A stretch of 9,076 bases of DNA. It comes from Clostridia bacterium (lineage in GTDB: Bacteria; Bacillota; Clostridia; Christensenellales; Borkfalkiaceae). The position numbers and the translations under genes were made by a program. Numbering within the stretch: position 1 is the stretch's first letter; each line of letters starts with the position of its first letter. A model generated the notes under the pieces. It ran no database searches and had not been told where the DNA came from. It saw nothing but the letters and a program-made list of their open reading frames with translations. Location of the stretch: the NCBI GenBank assembly GCA_017501125.1, contig JAFVXN010000097.1:1-9076 (forward strand). The letters are read 5' to 3'. Below, in pieces: positions 1-4,996 of this stretch.

Positions 1-27
1 AGAAATTTAGCAAGTCAAAAATGATAC

Positions 28-95
28 TGTAAACTGAATCAGGCAAGATGTAAACTAAAACAGTTCACCCAAAAGGTTGCTGCAAACCATTTCAG
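28..95. repeat. Repeated end motifs TGTAAACTRAAWCAG
   Basis: Bases 28-42 read TGTAAACTGAATCAG and 49-63 read TGTAAACTAAAACAG, 13 of 15 identical, with starts 21 bp apart (two helical turns). Bases 81-95 read TGCAAACCATTTCAG and match the first copy at 10 of 15 positions. Same-direction, helically phased copies near a presumed element end suggest binding sites for a transposase. The binding role is inferred. Confidence 0.55.
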
Positions 96-108
96 TTGTA
101 ATGTAACT

Positions 109-138
109 TTATTAGTTAACCGCTCTCAAAAGTGTCAA
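109..138 (-). promoter_or_regulatory. Promoter-like sequence reading leftward out of the window
   Basis: On the minus strand TTGACA (133-138) is followed after 18 bp by TAATAA (109-114), a good sigma-A-type pair. It points away from the broken methyltransferase gene and into the presumed element, where a transposase gene would be expected. Its -35 box overlaps the stop codon of the truncated frame. No gene downstream is visible in the window. Confidence 0.4.
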
Positions 139-563
139 CCTTTTCTAAGGATAGTCAAATAGAGCCTTGAAAACCCCGACGCGTTGGCAGTACGGATGAT
201 TGCGCCCATATTACCAGGATCGGCAACGCCGTCTAAAATCAAACATTTTCCCGTCGGGGAAAGCGTAGGATAGTCAGGGATTTTGACGCGGCAAACCACC
301 CCTTGCGGCGTTTTCTCGTCGCACAGATGGCGCATCACGTCCTCACTGACAACGACGCATTGTTCCACGGGAAACGAGGCTTGGTTTTCCTCCCAATACG
401 AAGGAGTGCAAAAGATTGTTTCTACCTGCAAAGGGCTACGCAGACACTCCTGCGTCATCTTATGCCCTTCCACCAAGAAAGAACCCAGCGTTTTTCTGCC
501 CTTCTTCTCTTTGAGAGACGACGTTTCCTTAATTAACGGATTGTTTTTAGAGGTGATAATCAT
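135..563 (-). pseudogene. TrmH/SpoU-family RNA 2'-O-methyltransferase, C-terminally truncated
   Basis: The 142-residue product resembles the N-terminal half of SPOUT-class 2'-O-ribose methyltransferases such as Bacillus YsgA, which are about 250 residues. Residues 1-95 match the small substrate-binding domain: an N-terminal SKNNPLIKE segment, a KKGR stretch, then FLVEGHKM. The SpoU domain begins at LILDGVADPGNMGAIIRTA (about 108-126), which is motif 1. Similarity stops after GFSRLYL, and a few unrelated residues precede a stop. Motifs 2 and 3, which build the SAM-binding knot, are missing, so the product should be inactive. Neither other frame rescues it, because both meet stops within a few codons. 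The ATG at 563 fits family N-termini, but no Shine-Dalgarno sequence precedes it, and the rplT terminator ends only about 10 bases upstream. The likely cause is insertion of the element at 1-157. Confidence 0.75.
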
Positions 564-572
564 TGTTTCGTT

Positions 573-608
573 AAAAAAGCCCTTCGCTTGTATTACGCAA
601 AGGGCTTT
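573..608 (-). terminator. Intrinsic terminator of infC-rpmI-rplT
   Basis: On the minus strand AAAGCCCTT (600-608) pairs with AAGGGCTTT (576-584). Three further inner pairs including one wobble are possible. A run of six T follows (573-578). It lies 8 bases past the rplT stop and ends the ribosomal operon just before the methyltransferase start codon. Confidence 0.85.
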
Positions 609-616
609 GTCGTCGA

Positions 617-967
617 TTAAAGCGCCGCTTTAGCCTTTTCAACCAACTGCGTGAACGCAGCCGCGTCGTTTACCGCCAAATCAGCAAGCACCTTTCTGTT
701 CAAATTGATACCAGCGACGGAAAGACCGTGCATCAATTTGCTGTAAGAAATACCGTTTTGTCTTGCAGCCGCATTGATACGTGCAATCCAAAGTTTTCTG
801 AAATCTCTCTTCTTTCTACGTCTACCAATGTAGGCATAGTTCAAGGATTTCATCACCGCTTCTCTAGCGATACGGTAAGATTTGCTCTTGTTGCCAAAAT
901 AACCTTTGGACAATCTGAAAATTTTTCTACGCTTCTTTACAGCGTTAACAGCTCTCTTAATACGCAT
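617..967 (-). CDS. rplT: Large ribosomal subunit protein L20 (bL20)
   Basis: This is a 116-residue, very basic protein of normal family length. L20 binds 23S rRNA early in 50S assembly and in many bacteria represses its own operon by binding the mRNA leader. The N-terminal third (about 1-50) is the rRNA-threading basic extension, with RIKRAVNAVKKRRK at the start. The L20 signature KKRDFRKLWIARINAA lies at 52-67, and the globular C-terminal domain follows. The ATG at 967 has a strong GAGGAGGAG site (976-984) at 8-base spacing, immediately after the rpmI stop (17-base gap), so the two genes are translated from one mRNA. It is the last gene of the infC operon, with a terminator directly downstream. 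Nothing is missing from the family core. Confidence 0.97.
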   Translation of the reverse strand: MRIKRAVNAVKKRRKIFRLSKGYFGNKSKSYRIAREAVMKSLNYAYIGRRRKKRDFRKLWIARINAAARQNGISYSKLMHGLSVAGINLNRKVLADLAVNDAAAFTQLVEKAKAAL

Positions 968-984
968 AACTCTAACTCCTCCTC

Positions 985-1185
985 TTATTTCTTGTAAGGC
1001 ATCATGCTCTTAACCGTATCTTCTTGGGTCGTAGATACGAGAGCGCATTGACGCAAGCGTCTTCTTCTTTTACTGTTTTTGCTGTCAGCGTTGTGGTTCT
1101 TACCGCCGTGTGCACGGTTAACTTTACCCGTACCGGTGAGCCAGAAACGCTTCTTCGTGCTGCTGTGAGATTTCTGTTTAGGCAT
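985..1185 (-). CDS. rpmI: Large ribosomal subunit protein L35 (bL35)
   Basis: This 66-residue basic protein has the L35 pattern: an N-terminal PKQKSHSSTKKRF, a central TGTGKVNRAHGGKNH and a KNSKRRRRLRQ basic run before a short hydrophobic segment (ALVS). L35 is a small 50S subunit protein that docks near the base of 23S rRNA domains. The ATG at 1185 is preceded by CGGAGGA (1194-1200) at 9-base spacing. It sits between infC (53-base gap) and rplT (17-base gap), the conserved gene order. The tail from about residue 53 (TQEDTVKSMMPYKK) is less conserved, as usual. Confidence 0.96.
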   Translation of the reverse strand: MPKQKSHSSTKKRFWLTGTGKVNRAHGGKNHNADSKNSKRRRRLRQCALVSTTQEDTVKSMMPYKK

Positions 1186-1238
1186 ATATTTTATCCTCCG
1201 ATTTTATTCTTAAATTCATCGCATTGCTGCGCTATTTT

Positions 1239-1748
1239 TTATTTTGCAGGCGAAAGAATCATCATAATATGACGACCTTCCGTCGTAGGCGCTTTATCCA
1301 TAACCGCCTTACCGTCCAGCATCTCAAAGAAACGCTTCATCACGTCCACGCCCATTGCGGAGTGTGCCATTTGTCTGCCGCGCATCTTGATAGACACCTT
1401 GACCTTGTTGCCGTCGCCCAAAATTTCCAACGTCTTTTTTGCTTTTACGTTCATATCCCCGATATCAATCGTCATCGAAAGATAGATCTCTTTTAACTCT
1501 ACGATCTTTTGATTTTTACGGTTTTCCTTTTCGCGTTTGGATTGCTCAAACTTGAACTTGCCGTAATTCATAATCTTGCAGACGGGAGGTTGGGCGTTGG
1601 GCGAAATCTTCACCAAGTCCAAGTTTTCCTCGTCGGCAATACGCAACGCCTCTGCGGAACTCATAATCCCAAGTTGCTCGCCCGTGGCAGAGATAACTCT
1701 TACTTCCTTATCACGGATATCACCGTTGATTTGATGCTGATCTTTGAT
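1239..1748 (-). CDS. infC: Translation initiation factor IF-3, probable ATC start
   Basis: IF-3 binds the 30S subunit, keeps it apart from 50S and checks start-codon pairing. The N-domain shows INGDIRDKEVRVI and LGIMSSAEALRIA. The interdomain stretch PPVCKIMNYGKFKFEQSKREKE, basic and lysine-rich, is the IF-3 signature. The C-domain has VELKEIYLSMTIDIGD, then KVKVSIKMRGRQMAH. I choose the ATC at 1746-1748, giving 169 residues close to the roughly 167 usual in Bacillus. A GCGAGG ribosome site (1758-1763) lies 9 bases upstream, and the longer GTG frame from 1808 would translate an intrinsic terminator hairpin into residues (RVAYGVGDPNFF) unlike any IF-3. Rare AUU/AUC/AUA start codons are a known IF-3 hallmark and allow self-regulation. 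It is the first gene of the operon, followed by rpmI and rplT. Gene identity is very sure; the start codon is inferred. Confidence 0.95.
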   Translation of the reverse strand: MKDQHQINGDIRDKEVRVISATGEQLGIMSSAEALRIADEENLDLVKISPNAQPPVCKIMNYGKFKFEQSKREKENRKNQKIVELKEIYLSMTIDIGDMNVKAKKTLEILGDGNKVKVSIKMRGRQMAHSAMGVDVMKRFFEMLDGKAVMDKAPTTEGRHIMMILSPAK

Positions 1749-1763
1749 AGTCGTATACCTCGC

Positions 1764-1800
1764 AAAAAAATTAGGGTCGCCTACGCCGTAAGCAACCCTA
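1764..1800 (-). terminator. Leader attenuator just upstream of the infC start
   Basis: On the minus strand TAGGGTTGCTTAC (1788-1800) pairs over 13 positions, two of them wobble, with GTAGGCGACCCTA (1772-1784) around a GGC loop. Seven T follow (1764-1770). The ribosome site of infC begins at the very next base, so termination here would shut off the operon before translation. Confidence 0.88.
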
Positions 1801-1891
1801 TTACACACAATATATCCCTTTTACCAAGGATTTAAAGTATGGAGCCGTACCGACTAAAACCGTACGGCGAGAAGGATTACTTCTGCTTAGC
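1764..1891 (-). promoter_or_regulatory. infC operon leader, L20-type ribosomal protein leader
   Basis: From the predicted start near 1891 the minus-strand leader can fold an AGAAG/CTTCT hairpin enclosed by GGC/GCC, then GCCGTAC (1862-1868) with GTACGGC (1844-1850) around an 11-base loop, and finally the terminator at 1764-1800. CGCCGTA in the leader (1863-1869) is also perfectly complementary to TACGGCG inside the terminator (1784-1790), so a competing antiterminator fold exists. Bacillota infC-rpmI-rplT operons are known to be controlled by L20 through leader attenuation. Position, terminator and alternative pairing fit that class, but L20 binding itself is inferred. Confidence 0.75.
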
Positions 1892-1897
1892 CTCCAT

Positions 1898-1926
1898 ATA
1901 ATACCATACTTTTTCAGTCAAGTCAA
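1898..1926 (-). promoter_or_regulatory. Promoter of infC-rpmI-rplT
   Basis: TTGACT (1921-1926) and TATTAT (1898-1903) are separated by 17 bp on the minus strand, and the start is expected near 1891. A second overlapping TTGACT at 1916-1921 gives only 12 bp and is not used here. The 32 bp upstream (1927-1958), between this box and the thrS stop, are almost pure A/T with A-runs, like an UP element of a strong ribosomal promoter. Confidence 0.8.
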
Positions 1927-1958
1927 GCAATTTTTTATATTTTTTTGCGTTATTTTAA

Positions 1959-3866
1959 TTAAAACGCCGTTTTGTTGGCTATATCGTCCAAAACCGTCGC
2001 CAAGAACTCGTCTGCCGATACCGCACCGATATCCCCTTTGTCACGACGACGGACGGCAACCTGCCCTGCCTCCATTTCCTTCTCGCCAACGACGAGCATG
2101 TAAGGCACTTTTTCCATCTGCGCTTCGCGGATTTTGTAGCCGATTTTTTCGTTCCTTAAATCAACTTCTGCGCGCACGCCTGCCGCTTTGAGTTTTGCAC
2201 ACAACCCTTTGGCGTATTCCGTCTGCCTTTCCGTAATGGGCAAAATCTTTGCTTGTACGGGGCAAAGCCATACGGGGAATTTGCCAGCGAAGTGTTCTAT
2301 CAAGATGCCGATAAAGCGTTCGATAGACCCGAAAATAACGCGGTGAACCATGATGGGACGATGTTTTTGCCCGTCCTCACCGATATACTCAAGTTCGAAC
2401 CTTTGAGGAAGTTGGAAGTCGAGTTGAATGGTACCGCACTGCCACGTTCTGCCGATGGAATCTTGCAAATGGAAGTCGATTTTAGGTCCGTAGAAAGCGC
2501 CGTCCCCTTCGTTGACGACGTAGGGAAGTCCCAAATCGTCCAGTGCCAAACGAAGCGCCTCCGTTGCGTTCTCCCAGTCCTCGTCGCTACCCATACTGTT
2601 TTCGGGGCGCGTGGACAATTCCACGTGGTACTTATATCCAAAGAGGGTATATACTTCGTTAATCATCTTGACGACACCCTTGATTTCGTCCTTGATTTGT
2701 TCGGGCGTCATAAAGATATGTGCGTCGTCTTGCGTAAAACAACGGACACGGAAAAGACCGTGCAACTGACCGGATTTTTCGTGGCGATGAACGAGACCAA
2801 GTTCACCCATACGAATAGGCAAATCTTTATAACTGTGCGGTTCGTTCTTGTATACCAAAATGCCGCCTGGACAGTTCATGGGCTTGATTGCGAAATCCTC
2901 TTCGTCCACCTTCGTCGTATACATATTGTCCTTGTAGTGACCCCAGTGCCCCGAAGTCTCCCAAAGGCTACGATTGAGCATAATCGGCGTCGATACCTCG
3001 ACGTACCCTTCTCTATCGTGCAAATCCCTCCAGTAGTTGATTAATTGATTCTTCAAAATCATACCGTTGGGCAAGAAGAAGGGGAAACCTTTGCCTTCGT
3101 TCATAATCGTAAAGAGTTTTAACTCTTTACCAAGTTTCGTATGGTCGCGCTTTTTCGCCTCCTCAAGCATGGTGAAATAGGCTTCCATTTCGTCTTTTTT
3201 TGCAAAGGCGGTCCCGTAAATACGCGTGAGCATCTTATTATGCTCGTCCCCACGCCAGTACGCGCCTGCAATGCTCGTCAACTTGAACGCCTTAATTTTG
3301 CCCGTCGAAGGAAGGTGAGGGCCACGGCAAAGGTCGGTAAAACTGCCCTGCTTATAGAAGGAAATTTCCTCCCCTTCGGGCAAATCCTTGATGAGTTGAA
3401 CCTTATAATCCTCGTCGTACTCCTCCATCAACTTCAACGCCTCGTTCCTAGGCAGAGAAAAACGCTCGATAGCAAGATTGCTCTTGATAATCTTTTGCAT
3501 CTCAGCCTCAACCTTTGCAAGGTCACCTTGCGCAATGGGCGTCACAAAATCGACGTCGTAATAAAACCCGTTGTCAATGACGGGGCCGATCGCCAATTTG
3601 CAAGTAGGATAGATGGACTTGATTGCCTGAGCCAAAACGTGCGCGCAGGTATGACGATATACGTTGAGCCCTTCCTTATCTTTGAGCGTGACGACCTCTA
3701 ACGTATCCCCATCGCAAAGCACGTGGGACATATCGACGAGGACGCCGTTGACTTTTGCCGCCATTGCGTTCCTTGCGAGCCCCTCAGAGATTGCTTGCGT
3801 CGCCTGCATACAGGTCGCTCCGTCCGCCACCTGCAATTTGTCACCGTTTTTCAAAACAATTTCCAT
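1959..3866 (-). CDS. thrS: Threonine--tRNA ligase
   Basis: This is a full-length class II threonyl-tRNA synthetase (635 residues, usual about 640) that charges tRNA-Thr in the cytosol. Domains in order are TGS (about 1-62), the editing domain (about 63-225), the catalytic core (about 240-535) and the anticodon-binding domain (about 536-635). The editing site is intact: H72 and H76 in HTCAH, and C180 and H184 in LCRGPH, so mischarged Ser-tRNA-Thr should be cleared. The zinc ligands that select threonine are C332, H383 and H508. Motif 2 lies around RHEKSGQLHGLFRVR (361-375), and motif 3 is GSIERF with R517. The ATG at 3866 has AAGGAG at 6-base spacing. Expression is governed by the T-box upstream. 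No clear terminator follows; the infC promoter starts 33 bases past the stop. Confidence 0.98.
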   Translation of the reverse strand: MEIVLKNGDKLQVADGATCMQATQAISEGLARNAMAAKVNGVLVDMSHVLCDGDTLEVVTLKDKEGLNVYRHTCAHVLAQAIKSIYPTCKLAIGPVIDNGFYYDVDFVTPIAQGDLAKVEAEMQKIIKSNLAIERFSLPRNEALKLMEEYDEDYKVQLIKDLPEGEEISFYKQGSFTDLCRGPHLPSTGKIKAFKLTSIAGAYWRGDEHNKMLTRIYGTAFAKKDEMEAYFTMLEEAKKRDHTKLGKELKLFTIMNEGKGFPFFLPNGMILKNQLINYWRDLHDREGYVEVSTPIMLNRSLWETSGHWGHYKDNMYTTKVDEEDFAIKPMNCPGGILVYKNEPHSYKDLPIRMGELGLVHRHEKSGQLHGLFRVRCFTQDDAHIFMTPEQIKDEIKGVVKMINEVYTLFGYKYHVELSTRPENSMGSDEDWENATEALRLALDDLGLPYVVNEGDGAFYGPKIDFHLQDSIGRTWQCGTIQLDFQLPQRFELEYIGEDGQKHRPIMVHRVIFGSIERFIGILIEHFAGKFPVWLCPVQAKILPITERQTEYAKGLCAKLKAAGVRAEVDLRNEKIGYKIREAQMEKVPYMLVVGEKEMEAGQVAVRRRDKGDIGAVSADEFLATVLDDIANKTAF

Positions 3867-3890
3867 AATTTTCTCCTTTCTTTCCTTCGT

Positions 3891-3932
3891 TATAAAACAA
3901 AACGCCCTTAAACTACAACGAGTTTAAGGACG
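3891..3932 (-). terminator. T-box terminator of thrS
   Basis: CGTCCTTAAACT (3921-3932) pairs with AGTTTAAGGGCG (3903-3914) over 12 positions with one wobble, closing a 6-base loop. TTTTGTTTTATA follows (3891-3902). The hairpin starts just 9 bases after the T-box motif, in the usual position for mutual exclusion with the antiterminator. Confidence 0.9.
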
Positions 3933-4088
3933 CAAAATATGCGCGGTTCCACCTTAATTGCCGTAAAATACAGCCACCTTCATACATTGTACCAACGTGG
4001 AGTGGTTTCACGATTCGTCTTTCGTTATCCGTCTTCCAGCCAAGGACGAACTCTCTGTAAACTTGAGGCGAGGCTACTTGTCTCTACC
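3892..4088 (-). promoter_or_regulatory. T-box riboswitch, threonine-specific
   Basis: The leader has the T-box consensus AAGGTGGAACCGCG (3942-3955), a Stem I AGAGAG element (4051-4056), a GGCTGGAAGACGG-type segment and a terminator. In the specifier region GTGAAACCACTCC, the codon ACC (4004-4006) followed by a purine reads threonine, matching thrS. Uncharged tRNA-Thr (GGU anticodon) should pair at ACC, and its 3' end at TGGA, favouring the antiterminator. The variable base A in TGGA predicts discriminator U73 in the partner tRNA. The start at about 4088 is inferred from the promoter. Confidence 0.95.
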
Positions 4089-4093
4089 CTCTC

Positions 4094-4122
4094 ATTTTAC
4101 CCCAACAGAGGGCATTTGTCAA
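4094..4122 (-). promoter_or_regulatory. thrS promoter
   Basis: A perfect TTGACA (4117-4122) lies 17 bp from TAAAAT (4094-4099), placing the start near 4088. It sits just after the ytxC stop codon (4139), so thrS has its own start point even though readthrough from ytxC is also possible. Confidence 0.87.
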
Positions 4123-4138
4123 CCATTTTTCAAATCTT

Positions 4139-4855
4139 TCAACAAAAAAAGACGTTGTCACGATAATATTTCCGCAAAAAATCCTTCGTTTTGCGCTCCA
4201 CCTGACCAAAACAATACACTTTTGACGCGCCGTTGAGCAAAATCTCCGTCGCCAAATCGCCCTCAGGAAGCAACAAGCGTCTAGAAAGCAGGCGGTACCC
4301 TTCGTCGTACAATCGCCCGTCTTTTAGGTATACCGTCCCCTCCCCTTCTTCGACTAAAAACTCGACGAAATCGTCTAAAGACGACTCTCCAAACTGACGT
4401 GGGATATAGTCGATTACCCCCTCCCAACGCCGTCTTAATTCCCCCAAACGGAAATTATATACCCCGTCTATCGAGTAGCATTCTGCCCCTTTTAGCCGCT
4501 TTAAGGCGTACTCTTTATCTTCCTCCAAATCCGCCGAAACGAGCGACGCGCACAGGAGTTGTTTTTGTCTGGGCGTGAGCAGCGGTAAACTTAGACGACG
4601 AGAAAAATAATCGTATTTATAGCCTATGGCTATAACCTCAGCGATATTTTCCTCGGTATAACGCCGAATCCTAGGCGATAAATTCCCCTCCACGAAAAAA
4701 GACGCCGTCTCAAAACCACCCTCGCGGGCAAGTCTACAACTCCCTTCGTCGATAGAGAATCTTAGACGCACCTTATCGTATATATAAGTCATATATTGCG
4801 CCTTTTCCGTAGCGCTCGTAATCGTTATTTGTTCCACGCTTATATTGTATGCCAC
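4139..4855 (-). CDS. ytxC: YtxC-like protein (putative sporulation-associated family)
   Basis: This 238-residue soluble protein has no signal peptide or membrane segment. The features that recall the YtxC family are IAEVIAIGYKYDYFSRRL followed by LTPRQKQLL in the first half, the central SIDGVYNFRLGELRRRWEGVI (family pattern: small-Asp-Gly-x-x-Asn-Phe-Arg-Leu), and a C-terminal block GDLATEILLNGASKVYCFG then FLRKYYRDNVFFC, resembling the family's ending of a hydrophobic strand plus a cysteine. In Bacillus subtilis ytxC is also next to thrS, and the same order here supports the call. The molecular function of the family is not known. The first codon is a GTG without a visible Shine-Dalgarno sequence; another GTG is at 4837. 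No terminator separates it from thrS. Identification is by recalled family pattern, so a profile search would settle it. Confidence 0.75.
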   Translation of the reverse strand: MAYNISVEQITITSATEKAQYMTYIYDKVRLRFSIDEGSCRLAREGGFETASFFVEGNLSPRIRRYTEENIAEVIAIGYKYDYFSRRLSLPLLTPRQKQLLCASLVSADLEEDKEYALKRLKGAECYSIDGVYNFRLGELRRRWEGVIDYIPRQFGESSLDDFVEFLVEEGEGTVYLKDGRLYDEGYRLLSRRLLLPEGDLATEILLNGASKVYCFGQVERKTKDFLRKYYRDNVFFC

Positions 4856-4911
4856 GGCGCAAGAATTATTTATCTTAAGCCACGAAATTTTATTTTCTGA
4901 CAGTCTTTAAC

Positions 4912-4940
4912 TTGACTTATCTATGAAAATGTTCTATAAT
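4912..4940 (+). promoter_or_regulatory. leuS promoter
   Basis: TTGACT (4912-4917) and a perfect TATAAT (4935-4940) are 17 bp apart, and the start is expected near 4947. This gives a leader of only about 50 bases. That is too short for a T-box, so leuS is not controlled the way thrS is. I found no equally good promoter for the divergent ytxC in the same 141-bp gap. Confidence 0.87.
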
Positions 4941-4965
4941 AATGACTACGATATTCCTTAACGAT

Positions 4966-4983
4966 AAAACGGTTAACCGTTTT
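4966..4983. repeat. 18-bp perfect palindrome abutting the leuS ribosome site
   Basis: AAAACGGTTAACCGTTTT is fully self-complementary and ends one base before the GGAGG of leuS (4984-4988). It lies about 20-35 bases inside the predicted transcript. As DNA it could be a dimeric repressor operator. As RNA it could form a 7-bp hairpin with a UUAA loop right beside the ribosome site. The role is unknown. Confidence 0.6.
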
Positions 4984-4996
4984 GGAGGTAGACGCG

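Larger units (their letters stand above)
1..157 (-). mobile_element. Partial end of a transposable element (IS21/Tn7-like by its end repeats)
   Basis: This stretch holds no coding frame, and it replaces the 3' half of a methyltransferase gene, so it is read as the terminal part of an inserted element whose body lies left of the window. It carries two near-identical 15-base repeats 21 bp apart plus a degenerate third, and an inward-facing promoter-like sequence. Both fit elements of the IS21 or Tn7 type, whose transposases bind several repeats at each end and whose ends have the form 5'-TG...CA-3'. Two possible junctions ending in GTCA are visible, at 137/138 and 157/158. Loss of methyltransferase similarity near 158 favours the second. 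No transposase gene is in view, so the family is inferred. A misassembly at a repeated element could look the same. Confidence 0.42.

Noticed and set aside
1220..1231. CGCA-GCAA-TGCG mini-hairpin (GNRA loop) in the infC-rpmI gap
   Set aside because: The stem is only 4 bp, so it is easily chance in a 53-base gap; no T-run or known element is attached.
1749..1808. N-terminal extension of IF-3 from a GTG codon
   Set aside because: It encodes the terminator hairpin and T-run, has no IF-3 similarity and gives a protein longer than family norm; the ATC at 1748 is preferred.
1927..1958. Possible thrS terminator (GCGTT/AACGC)
   Set aside because: A 5-bp AT-rich stem followed by A-runs, not T-runs, on the coding strand; better read as an UP-like region of the infC promoter.
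2253..3044. 263-residue open frame antisense to thrS
   Set aside because: It lies entirely opposite an intact, motif-complete thrS, with no ribosome site and no family resemblance.
4982..4996. TTG start extending leuS by five residues
   Set aside because: It overlaps the GGAGG ribosome site that serves the ATG at 4997.
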